Shown in pieces: positions 1-6,859 of a stretch of 64,000 bases of DNA. Position numbers and translations under genes: made by a program. Every line of letters starts with the position of its first letter. The stretch's first letter is position 1. The stretch is from assembly GCF_900109145.1 (NCBI RefSeq), contig NZ_FNYY01000007.1, positions 62,001 to 126,000 of the forward strand, in the 5' to 3' direction. The notes under the pieces were generated by a model, which saw nothing but the letters and a program-made list of their open reading frames with translations, searched no databases and was not told the origin of the DNA. The DNA comes from Marinovum algicola. Its GTDB lineage: Bacteria > Pseudomonadota > Alphaproteobacteria > Rhodobacterales > Rhodobacteraceae.

Positions 1-104
1 CGATCACCGGGGAGCAATTGCCCCTCGCGGATCTCGTCCAGCAGGCGGGTGTAGGTCGAACTGCCTTGCGGTCCGGGCTGTGACGCGTCGTCCTGGTCGC
101 TCAT
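1..104 (-). CDS. GntR-family transcriptional regulator, N-terminal fragment
   Basis: Only the first 34 codons lie in the window; the gene runs off the left edge. Translation from the ATG at 104 gives an acidic, Gln/Ser-rich start followed by YTRLLDEIREGQLLPGD, the typical first helix and turn of a GntR winged-helix domain ('...I..G.l.pGd.l'). The start is supported by GAGGAAA a few bases upstream. An ATG five bases further upstream is closed at once by TGA. The subfamily (FadR, HutC, etc.) cannot be told because the effector domain is missing. It lies downstream of, and in the same direction as, the hydroxyacid dehydrogenase/TTT operon, from which it is separated by a terminator. It probably regulates part of that operon. 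Confidence 0.75.
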   Translation of the reverse strand, partial: MSDQDDASQPGPQGSSTYTRLLDEIREGQLLPGD

Positions 105-123
105 CTCATTTCCTCGGCATTGG

Positions 124-150
124 TATCCATATGTATACAACTGGATACAT
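124..150. promoter_or_regulatory. candidate GntR operator with GTATAC core
   Basis: TATCCA (124-129) and TGGATA (142-147) form an inverted repeat around a GTATAC core (133-138). A second nested pair is ATGTAT/ATACAT. It lies 20-46 bases upstream of the GntR start codon, a usual place for an autoregulatory operator. The GTATAC hexamer recurs twice at 1477-1493. Binding by the GntR protein is inferred. Confidence 0.45.
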
Positions 151-207
151 AAGCGGTCAACCCTTGTTTCCGTCGCCCAGACGGCAAAAGCGCGGCTGCA
201 CAAAGAA

Positions 208-238
208 AAAGACGGCGCGCAGGACTGCGGCCGTCTTT
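208..238 (-). terminator. intrinsic terminator of the TTT/hydroxyacid dehydrogenase operon
   Basis: AAAGACGGC (208-216) pairs with GCCGTCTTT (230-238). On the minus strand the stem is followed by a TTTTT-rich run. It sits 28 bases past the stop codon of the dehydrogenase gene and separates it from the GntR gene. Confidence 0.7.
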
Positions 239-265
239 GGCAAGGCTCCGGGGCGGGGGGGAGGG

Positions 266-1237
266 TCAGATTCGGACCTCGGGGTTGATCATGTGGATCG
301 GCCGGCCTTCGGCAAAGGCGTTCACCTGCGCGAAGATATCGCTGAACTGAAGATCGAATTCGTCCTCGGTGACAAAGCCGATATGCGGCGTGCAGATCAG
401 CCTGGGGTGCGACAACAGCGGATCGTCGGGATCGGTCAGCGGCTCGGTCTCGAATACATCGACCGCCGCCATGCCGGGGCGCCCGGCGTTCAGCGCGTCA
501 AGCAGCGCGCCCGGTGCCACCAACCCCGCGCGTGAGGTGTTCACAAAGAGCGCCCCGTCCTGCATTTCGGCGAAATCCGCTGCGGTGACGATACCGCGGG
601 TGTCGGGCTTCAGCCGGATATGGATCGAGACCACGTCGCTTTCGGCGAAAAACGCCGCGCGGCTTTCGGCCACGGTTTCGCCCGCTGCCCGGGCGCGGGC
701 CCGGCCGGCCTCGGAGCTCCACCAGACCACCTTCATTCCGAAGGCGCGGGCGTAGTCCGCCACGGCGCCGGCGATCCGGCCATAGCCGTAAAGACCCAGC
801 GTGCGGCCGCGCAGGGTCTTGCCGACGCCCATCTGCCAATGCCCGGCCCGGGCCGAGGCCATCTGTTGCGGGATCTGCCGCATCGCCGCGAGGATCAGGC
901 CAAAGGTCAGCTCCGCCGCGGCATAAGACGGCGTGCCGGAATGCATGTTGGAACACAGCAGCACGCCGGTGTCGGTGCAGGCCGGAACATCCACATGCGG
1001 ATAGACGCTGCGCTGCGAGATCAGCCGCAGGTTCGGCAGGCGTTGCAACAGCCCGCGGGTCACCTTGGTCCGTTCGCGAAAGAGCACCAGCGCCTCGGCG
1101 TCGTGCAGGCGGTCTGCCAGGGCGGCCTCGTCAGGCGCGTGATCGGTCCAGACCGTCACCTCGTGCCCGTCGAGCAGGCGAAAACAGGGCAGGCCGCGCA
1201 GCGTGTCGAACCAATCGTCGAGGATGTGGACCTTCAT
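266..1237 (-). CDS. D-isomer-specific 2-hydroxyacid dehydrogenase
   Basis: A 323-residue cytosolic NAD(P)-dependent dehydrogenase of the D-2-hydroxyacid family, interconverting a 2-oxoacid and its D-2-hydroxyacid. The Rossmann motif GYGRIAG is at about 151-157. The family catalytic triad is visible: Arg in VNTSRAGL (about 236), Glu in VFETEPL (about 265) and His in CTPHIGF (about 285). The length is normal for the family. Its start overlaps the stop of the 74-codon gene by four bases (ATGA), so the two are translationally coupled. The substrate is unknown. The neighbouring TTT transporter and PrpF-type isomerase suggest a di- or tricarboxylate-derived 2-oxoacid, which is inference. A terminator follows at 208-238. 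Confidence 0.9.
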   Translation of the reverse strand: MKVHILDDWFDTLRGLPCFRLLDGHEVTVWTDHAPDEAALADRLHDAEALVLFRERTKVTRGLLQRLPNLRLISQRSVYPHVDVPACTDTGVLLCSNMHSGTPSYAAAELTFGLILAAMRQIPQQMASARAGHWQMGVGKTLRGRTLGLYGYGRIAGAVADYARAFGMKVVWWSSEAGRARARAAGETVAESRAAFFAESDVVSIHIRLKPDTRGIVTAADFAEMQDGALFVNTSRAGLVAPGALLDALNAGRPGMAAVDVFETEPLTDPDDPLLSHPRLICTPHIGFVTEDEFDLQFSDIFAQVNAFAEGRPIHMINPEVRI

Positions 1238-1458
1238 CGGCTTTCCACCCCCGCGCCGGGGTGCAGGCTGCGCGGCGTGGCGACGAACACCTCGCCATCG
1301 AGGGCTGTCAGGGCGTTGCGGATGCGGGTCCGCGTGGCCAGAAGGTGGGTGTATTGCGCGTCGCAGCCGGCAATCGGGCCGGGGTACTCCGCAAGGTCGC
1401 GGGTCACCTCTTGCAGCGCCGCATGCAGATGCGCCCGAGCCTTGGCAATCTCCGACAT
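1234..1458 (-). CDS. small protein of the TTT operon, 74 aa, related to the 53-aa neighbour
   Basis: I do not recognise a family. The 74-residue product is charged, predicted helical, and has no signal peptide or membrane segment. Residues 1-55 resemble the whole 53-residue product encoded just upstream: both begin MSE, have a DL around residue 20, and end in R(I/V)xxALTALxG. The last 20 residues (from about 56) are unmatched and Pro/Gly-containing. It overlaps the dehydrogenase start by four bases. A double GTATAC motif lies about 20 bases before its ATG, so it may head a separately regulated pair with the dehydrogenase. The coupling and the paralogy support a real gene. Its role is unknown. 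Confidence 0.65.
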   Translation of the reverse strand: MSEIAKARAHLHAALQEVTRDLAEYPGPIAGCDAQYTHLLATRTRIRNALTALDGEVFVATPRSLHPGAGVESR

Positions 1459-1476
1459 GGTGCCTCCGTCATTTGT

Positions 1477-1493
1477 GTATACCGAGGTATACC
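1477..1493. promoter_or_regulatory. tandem GTATACC sites (candidate GntR operator)
   Basis: GTATACC occurs at 1477-1483 and again at 1487-1493, ten bases apart or about one helical turn. Each GTATAC is itself a palindrome. The site sits 19 bases before the ATG of the 74-codon gene, inside the operon, and shares its core with the site in front of the GntR gene at 124-150. This suggests an internal, GntR-controlled promoter for the small gene plus dehydrogenase. Confidence 0.45.
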
Positions 1494-1522
1494 AAATTTC
1501 CCGGCCGGATCAATCCCGCCAG

Positions 1523-1684
1523 TCAGCCTTGCCCCGAGAGCGCCGTGAGTGCCTTGCTCACCCGCTGGTGCAGCTCGGTCATGGTGCGGGTATCGCCTTC
1601 GCGTGCCTCGATCTTCTTGACCAGGTCGAAGCGAAGCCTTTCCAGATTGGCGACAGCGGAGCGGAGTTGATCGTATTCTGACAT
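1523..1684 (-). CDS. small protein of the TTT operon, 53 aa, related to the 74-aa neighbour
   Basis: A 53-residue protein with the start MSEYDQLRS at 1684, chosen because GAGGGAAAAGGA precedes it; longer in-frame extensions lack a ribosome site and look non-coding. It is charged and helical with heptad-like hydrophobic spacing, has no signal or membrane segment, and ends in ALTALSGQG. It matches the N-terminal part of the 74-residue protein encoded next to it, so the two look like a duplicated pair. It lies 58 bases after the PrpF-like gene and in the same direction, so is probably co-transcribed. No family is recognised. It could be a small helical partner or modulator of an operon enzyme. 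Confidence 0.6.
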   Translation of the reverse strand: MSEYDQLRSAVANLERLRFDLVKKIEAREGDTRTMTELHQRVSKALTALSGQG

Positions 1685-1742
1685 GGGTCCTTTTCCCTCG
1701 ATGCGACAGAAGAACGGATATGCGGATGGGCAGACGGCCGGC

Positions 1743-2831
1743 TCAGGGGCCTTGCCAGATGTGCGCCGGCACGTAGACCCGGCCATCCGCCAGCTTGCGC
1801 GCGGTGCGCAAAAGCCCGGCCGAATTCAGTGCGAAGCCCTCGCTTGCGTCAAAGTTCACCAGCACCTCGATGGTGCCGGATGGATGCTCCAGCACCACAT
1901 TGGCCGGGCTTGCCGTCGGCCGGTCGAGCAGGCCGTCGGCAATGGTGCCCGGGGTCAGGGCGCAGGAGGCCATGCATTGTCCGCCGGTGACCGCCATGTT
2001 GGGGTGAGTGTCCCAGGGCATGAAATAGCGCGCCGCAATGGTGCCGCCGTCGCGGGCCGGGGCGAACAGCCCGAACTTGGGGGTGACCGATTGCGCCACG
2101 TCGCCCATGCCCATCCGGGCCCCGGCCTCGATGCGCACCGCCTCCATGCGGGCAAAGAACGCCTTGTTTTCGTTCAGCTCCGCCAGGGTTTCATGGCCGC
2201 TCAGGCCAAAATCGGCGGCGCGGGCAAGGACCATCGGCATCGCGACATCCATGCAGGTGATCTCGATCCCGTCGATCTCGTCGCGCAGCTGCCCGGTGGG
2301 CAGGAACTTTCCGGTCGACGAGCCGACAACCCCCATGAAGTTGAGCGCGATCGGCGCGGCGCTGCCCGGAACGCCGGCAATCTCGGCCGCGCCGTCATAG
2401 GTCAGCACGCCGCCCGGGGTCTGGAGTTTCGTCACAACCTTGGCGCCGGTGTTGACCGCGCGGATCCGGATCTCGGTCTCGTCGGTCGTCGGTGTCACCA
2501 GCCCCAGTTCGATGGCGGCCGGCCCGACCCCCGAGAGGATATTGCCGCAGGTCGGTTTGAAATCGACCAGCCGGTCGCTGACGGACACCTGGGCAAAGAA
2601 GTAATCGACATCGGCCCAGGGATCCTCGGAGGGCGAGAGCATGGCGACCTTGGTGGTCACCGCAACGCCGCCGCCGATGCCGTCGATATTGATCGGATGG
2701 CCAGAGCCCAGCGCGGCGATCAGCACCTCGGCCAGCCTGTCGAGTTCTTCGGGCAGGTCGGCGCGGTTGAAATAGGGGCCGCGTGACGTGCCGCCGCGCA
2801 TGAAGACAAAGGGAATGCCGGTCTGTGTCAT
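1743..2831 (-). CDS. PrpF-family isomerase (4-oxalomesaconate tautomerase-like)
   Basis: A 362-residue member of the PrpF/GalD superfamily, which shares the diaminopimelate-epimerase fold and moves double bonds or protons in tricarboxylates such as methylaconitate and 4-oxalomesaconate. The family signature MRGGTSRG is near the N-terminus. The presumed acid/base cysteines are in FKPTCGN and in the CMASCALTPGT region. The start MTQTGIPF at 2831 is preceded by GAGAGGGATC; the longer open frame overlaps the permease gene and is unlikely. It follows the fused permease gene by 11 bases and is surely co-transcribed. The context suggests that it isomerises the imported tricarboxylate or a product of it. 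The exact substrate is not determined. Confidence 0.85.
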   Translation of the reverse strand: MTQTGIPFVFMRGGTSRGPYFNRADLPEELDRLAEVLIAALGSGHPINIDGIGGGVAVTTKVAMLSPSEDPWADVDYFFAQVSVSDRLVDFKPTCGNILSGVGPAAIELGLVTPTTDETEIRIRAVNTGAKVVTKLQTPGGVLTYDGAAEIAGVPGSAAPIALNFMGVVGSSTGKFLPTGQLRDEIDGIEITCMDVAMPMVLARAADFGLSGHETLAELNENKAFFARMEAVRIEAGARMGMGDVAQSVTPKFGLFAPARDGGTIAARYFMPWDTHPNMAVTGGQCMASCALTPGTIADGLLDRPTASPANVVLEHPSGTIEVLVNFDASEGFALNSAGLLRTARKLADGRVYVPAHIWQGP

Positions 2832-2842
2832 CTCGATCCCTC

Positions 2843-4873
2843 TCAGTTCAGCGGCCAGGGCAGGTCGACGGCGTCCTGCAACAGGCCCGGCGGAAAGTCG
2901 CGATTGAGCGCCCCGGCCATGACGCACATCAGCGCGACGCCGGCGGCGGTAAGGATCGCAGTCTTCTGCCAGGAGGCGCCGGCGCGGACCCGCAGGAAGG
3001 CGGTCATGAAGCCGACGAGCGCAAGGATGAAGCCGACGACAAAGGTCAGCCCGATCAGCGCGGCAAACCAGGCCAGCGTCGACCAGAGACCATAAGGCGC
3101 ATCTGCGTCCTCGCCCGAGACTTCCTTGTCGGCAAAGATCACGTCGGTCTCCGGCCGCAGCATCATCTGCACCAGCATGATCAGGCAGCAGGTCAGGGCG
3201 ATGCCTCCGACCACCAGCGGCACGATCTTGTCGGTAAGGTTGAAGTTCGGGATCAGCCAGGCATTGATCAGCGCGGTCACGAGATAGGCCGAGATCACCA
3301 GCAGGAAGACCAGCGGCGCGCGTTTCGAGCCGGACTGGACGTCACCTTCGGCCATGATCGACTTGGCCTGCCGCAGACCGAGCACGACCGACACCACGGT
3401 GACGATGATCAGCACGATCACGATCGGCGAAAACACGTAATCCATGCCCTCCTCGAAGGACTTGCGGAAGCGGAACGAGGCGATCTGGAACGCCTGGTTC
3501 GAGAATTTCTCGACCGGGTTGGACAGCACGAAGCCGATCAGGAAGGCCGGGCGCGACCAGTCGAAGCGGCGCAGGAAGATGCCGATCAGCCCGATCACGA
3601 AGAGCGCCAGAAGGTCTTCGAAGTTCTGCCCCGACTGGAAGGCCGCAAAGGAGATCAGCATGAAGAGGAACGGCGCGAGATAGGTGAAGCGGATCGTGGT
3701 CAGCCGGGCGATGCCGCCGGACGCCGCGATGCAGAGCAGCGTGCCCACCACATTGGCCAGCGCCAGCAGCCAGACGATGGAATAGGTGATGTCGAGGTTG
3801 TCGCGCAGCATCGAGGGGCCGACCTCGATATCGCCCGAGCCCAGCAGCGCGATGGCACCGATGAAGATCGCCATCGAGCCCGAGCCGGGAATGCCGAACA
3901 GCAGGGTGGGGACCAGCCCACCGCCTTCCTTGGCGTTGTTCGAGCTTTCCGGGCCGATGACGCCGCGGATCTCGCCCTTGCCGAAGTTCGACTTGTCCTT
4001 GGTGGTCTGCACCGAATGGCCATAGGCGATCCAGTCGACGACCGAGCCGCCAAGGCCCGGAATGATGCCCACCAGCACGCCGATCAGCGAGCAGCGGACC
4101 GAGAGCCACTTGTTGGCGAACCAATCACGTACGCCCGCGCCCCAGCCGGCGCCCAGCTTGGCGTCCTTGGCGATCGAGCGGTCCTGGCGCAGCAGCGAGA
4201 CGATTTCCGGCACCGCGAAGATGCCGAGACCGACGATCACCAGCTTCAGCCCGTCGGTGAGATAGGGAATGTCATAGGTCGCCATGCGCAGCGAGCCGCC
4301 GGCGTCGGCCTCGCCGATGGTGCCGATCATCAGGCCCAGTCCGGCGGCGGCCAGCCCCTTGAGCGCGACGCGGCCGGCCAGAACCGCCACCATCGACAGG
4401 CCGAGGATGGTGATCATCAGCATTTCCGGCAGGCCAAAGGCCAGCACGATGGGCCGGGCCACCAGAATGAAGATTGTCAGGAACAGCGCGCCCACCAGCC
4501 CGCCGAAGAGCGACGAGGAAAAGGCAGCGGCCAGCGCCCGCGCGGCCTGGCCCCGTTTGGCCAGCGGAAACCCGTCCAGCACCGTCGCCTGTGACGCCGA
4601 GGAGCCGGGGATGCCCATGAGCACGCTGGCAAAGGTGTCCGAGGTCGGCACCACGGCGACCATGCCGATCATCAGCGCAAGGCCCAGCACCGGTTCCATG
4701 CCGAACATGAAAGGCAGCAGCAGCGACAGCCCGGCGATGCCGCCCAGGCCGGGAAAGACCCCCACGGCGAGGCCCATGACCACACCCAGAACAAGATAAC
4801 CGAGAACAACAGGTTGCAGAATCAGGGCCCATGCATCGCCGAGGGCGGGCAGGGCTGTTGCGAGAATATCCAT
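2843..4873 (-). CDS. tripartite tricarboxylate transporter permease, TctA-TctB fusion
   Basis: A 676-residue inner-membrane permease. Residues 1 to about 505 are a complete TctA large permease: GLAVGVFPGLGG (35-46), GIPGSSASQ (88-96), a second GIIPGLGGS (269-277) and FGIPGSGSMA near 327. After a charged linker (about 505-520), residues about 520-676 contain further membrane helices with a central acidic loop (about 575-595), as in the TctB small permease. TctA and TctB are usually separate genes, so this is a fusion. With the TctC-type binder upstream it forms a secondary, ion-coupled carboxylate uptake system. It lies 84 bases after the binder gene and 11 bases before the isomerase gene. Confidence 0.92.
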   Translation of the reverse strand: MDILATALPALGDAWALILQPVVLGYLVLGVVMGLAVGVFPGLGGIAGLSLLLPFMFGMEPVLGLALMIGMVAVVPTSDTFASVLMGIPGSSASQATVLDGFPLAKRGQAARALAAAFSSSLFGGLVGALFLTIFILVARPIVLAFGLPEMLMITILGLSMVAVLAGRVALKGLAAAGLGLMIGTIGEADAGGSLRMATYDIPYLTDGLKLVIVGLGIFAVPEIVSLLRQDRSIAKDAKLGAGWGAGVRDWFANKWLSVRCSLIGVLVGIIPGLGGSVVDWIAYGHSVQTTKDKSNFGKGEIRGVIGPESSNNAKEGGGLVPTLLFGIPGSGSMAIFIGAIALLGSGDIEVGPSMLRDNLDITYSIVWLLALANVVGTLLCIAASGGIARLTTIRFTYLAPFLFMLISFAAFQSGQNFEDLLALFVIGLIGIFLRRFDWSRPAFLIGFVLSNPVEKFSNQAFQIASFRFRKSFEEGMDYVFSPIVIVLIIVTVVSVVLGLRQAKSIMAEGDVQSGSKRAPLVFLLVISAYLVTALINAWLIPNFNLTDKIVPLVVGGIALTCCLIMLVQMMLRPETDVIFADKEVSGEDADAPYGLWSTLAWFAALIGLTFVVGFILALVGFMTAFLRVRAGASWQKTAILTAAGVALMCVMAGALNRDFPPGLLQDAVDLPWPLN

Positions 4874-4957
4874 CGCACCGGCCTTTTGAATTGGGTGGGG
4901 GGAGTCTGAGGTGCGGCCCGGGGCAATCGTGCCCCGGACCGCGCTTCTGCTCGATTA

Positions 4958-6037
4958 TCAGTTCAGCGAGACGCCGTAGGCCTCTTGCAGCCAGTTGGTG
5001 ACAAAGGCCTTGGCATCGGCCGACACGGTGGTGCCTTCCTTGGTGGCCCGGGCCGCGCCTTCGCCCACGAAGACCGGGTATTTACCGACCCGCTTGGCGG
5101 CGATTTCGGCAAAGTCGTCGCGGTTGCGCACCGCGTCGAAAGCCGCTTCATAGGTCTCGCGCACGTCATCCGGCGTGCCGGCCGGCAGGAAGGCGATTTT
5201 CTGCACCGGGAAACCGGCGATAAAGAAGGCTTTCCAGGCGTCCCAGGCTTCGCCGGAAGTTTCGCAGCCCTCGGTGGCTTCGCAGACTTCCTTGAAGGTC
5301 GGGATGTCCGGGAAGGTCGGGTCGCGGACGATGTTGCCATCGTCATCCAGCGCGCCCCAGGTCATCATCGGCACGGCGGTGCCGGCATCGACGAGATCCT
5401 TGGCGGCGCCGAGGTAGGCCGAGGAGGTCTGATAGTCGATGGTGGCTTCGCCGCGCTCGAACATCAGCCGGCCATCGCCGCGGCCCTTGATGCCGAACAC
5501 CGGCTCGACGTTCATGCCCAGCATCTGCCAGGCGAGCAGCGGCACCAGATCGAGGCGGGTGGCGCCCTGCGAGCCGTAGATGAAATCGATGTCTTTCAGG
5601 TTGTTGGCCGAGCCGTCGAATTTCTTGCCGTCTTCGGCGTTGAGATAGGCCACGCCGCCGGTGCCCGAGGCCATGACCGGCACCCAGTCGCTGTATTCAT
5701 AGCGCACGCGGGGATCGCCGAGCAGATAGGGGAATTGGGTCGAGCCGGAGGTGCCGAACATCAGCGTGCCGTCTTCGTGTTCCTGTTCCTGGAACCAGTT
5801 GGCGCCCTTGGTCGAGCCTGCGCCCGGCATGAACTTGACGACGACGGTGGGGTTGCCGGGCAGCTCTTCCGAGAGCAGCGGGGCAAAGAAATTGGCCCAT
5901 TTGGCCGAACCGCCGGTTTCCGAGAACGGGATAACCCATTCGATGGTCTCCCCGGAAAAATCGACCTCGGCCGAGGCGGCGGTGGCGGCGACAAGCGCGG
6001 CCGCAGCCACGGTGGATGCGAGTGTACGTATGGTCAT
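4958..6037 (-). CDS. TctC/Bug-type periplasmic solute-binding protein
   Basis: A 359-residue exported protein with an Ala-rich signal peptide ending in ASA before EVDFSGETIEW at about residue 24. The mature part opens with a first beta strand and loop typical of Bug receptors (IEWVIPFSETGGS), followed by a gene-family-like GAGSTKGANW segment. It delivers a carboxylate to the TctAB permease encoded next. It has a CEATEGCETSG segment with two cysteines that may form a disulphide in the periplasm. It is the first gene of the minus-strand operon. The promoter must lie in 6038-6187, shared with the divergent two-component system, and the direct repeat at 6150-6167 is a candidate activator site there. 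The ligand is unknown. Confidence 0.88.
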   Translation of the reverse strand: MTIRTLASTVAAAALVAATAASAEVDFSGETIEWVIPFSETGGSAKWANFFAPLLSEELPGNPTVVVKFMPGAGSTKGANWFQEQEHEDGTLMFGTSGSTQFPYLLGDPRVRYEYSDWVPVMASGTGGVAYLNAEDGKKFDGSANNLKDIDFIYGSQGATRLDLVPLLAWQMLGMNVEPVFGIKGRGDGRLMFERGEATIDYQTSSAYLGAAKDLVDAGTAVPMMTWGALDDDGNIVRDPTFPDIPTFKEVCEATEGCETSGEAWDAWKAFFIAGFPVQKIAFLPAGTPDDVRETYEAAFDAVRNRDDFAEIAAKRVGKYPVFVGEGAARATKEGTTVSADAKAFVTNWLQEAYGVSLN

Positions 6038-6149
6038 TGGTGTCCTCCCTGGACGGTTTCGATTGCCTCACGGTCTCCCGTCCGGCGCAATCGGTCTTCC
6101 ATTAAGGGAACGAATCCCCTCTCCAATGGAGACACAATGACGTTCCAAC

Positions 6150-6167
6150 CTTGCGCGAAACTTGCGC
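6150..6167. promoter_or_regulatory. candidate OmpR-type response-regulator site between tctC and tctD
   Basis: CTTGCGC occurs at 6150-6156 and again at 6161-6167. The period is 11 bases, the arrangement usually bound by dimers of OmpR/PhoB-type regulators. The same stretch also reads as the inverted pair TTGCGC/GCGCAA. It lies 113 bases upstream of the binder gene and 21 bases before the regulator's ATG at 6188. Binding by the adjacent regulator is inferred. Confidence 0.45.
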
Positions 6168-6187
6168 AACATGACAAAGTTCACGCC

Positions 6188-6859
6188 ATGCGAATTGCCA
6201 TCATCGAAGACAACGTGGAGCTGGCCCACGGCATTGCCTATCGGCTGCGCGACCGTGGTCATGCCGTGGACGCGCTGCATGACGGCGAAGAGGCCGACCG
6301 GTTTCTCGCCCAGGAAGGCGCCGATCTGGTGGTGCTCGACATCAACCTGCCGGGCATGTCCGGGCTGGATATCCTGCGTGCGCTGCGGCGGCGCGGGGAC
6401 GGCACGCCGGTGATCCTCCTGACCGCGCGCAGCGAAACCGAAGAGCGGGTGGCGGGGCTGGATGCCGGGGCCGACGATTACCTGACCAAACCCTTCGAGA
6501 TGGACGAGCTCGAGGCGCGGCTCCGGGCGCTGGCACGGCGCAAGGATCTTGTGTTCTCGGCCCGTGACAGGCTTGGCGGGCTGGTCTTCGACCGCAGCGC
6601 GCGGCAGCTCCTCGATGGCGACCGGCCGCTCGAGATCCCGCGCAAGGAGATCGCGACGCTGGAATGCCTGTTCGAACGGCGCGGGCGGATCGTGTCGAAG
6701 CCGCAGCTCATGGCGCATGTCTACGGCACCGGCGCCGATGTCGAGGACAGCGCCATCGAGCCGCATGTCTCGCGGCTGCGTAAGCGCCTGGAATCCTACG
6801 GCGTGCGGATCAAGACGGCGCGCGGGCTGGGCTACATGCTGGATGTCGACGGCGCATGA
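6188..6859 (+). CDS. OmpR-family response regulator, TctD-like
   Basis: A 223-residue regulator. The receiver domain occupies about 1-115, with acidic pocket IIEDN, phosphoacceptor D51 in VLDINLPG, and K101 in DYLTKPF. A winged-helix output domain follows, with the usual C-terminal RGLGYMLDV. The stop overlaps the kinase start by four bases. The start MRIAIIEDN at 6188 matches the family but has no clear ribosome site. An in-frame ATG at 6137 has GGAG five bases upstream and would add 17 residues, but those codons cover the direct repeat at 6150-6167. It is divergent from the TTT operon, as tctD is from tctC in classical systems, so it probably activates that operon in response to the imported carboxylate. 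Confidence 0.92.
   Translation: MRIAIIEDNVELAHGIAYRLRDRGHAVDALHDGEEADRFLAQEGADLVVLDINLPGMSGLDILRALRRRGDGTPVILLTARSETEERVAGLDAGADDYLTKPFEMDELEARLRALARRKDLVFSARDRLGGLVFDRSARQLLDGDRPLEIPRKEIATLECLFERRGRIVSKPQLMAHVYGTGADVEDSAIEPHVSRLRKRLESYGVRIKTARGLGYMLDVDGA

Noticed and set aside
2825-4594. 589-codon open frame on the plus strand opposite the TctAB gene
   Set aside because: Very rich in Asp/His/Gln/Arg, as expected of the complement of a GC-rich membrane-protein gene. No family features, and the minus-strand gene is certain.
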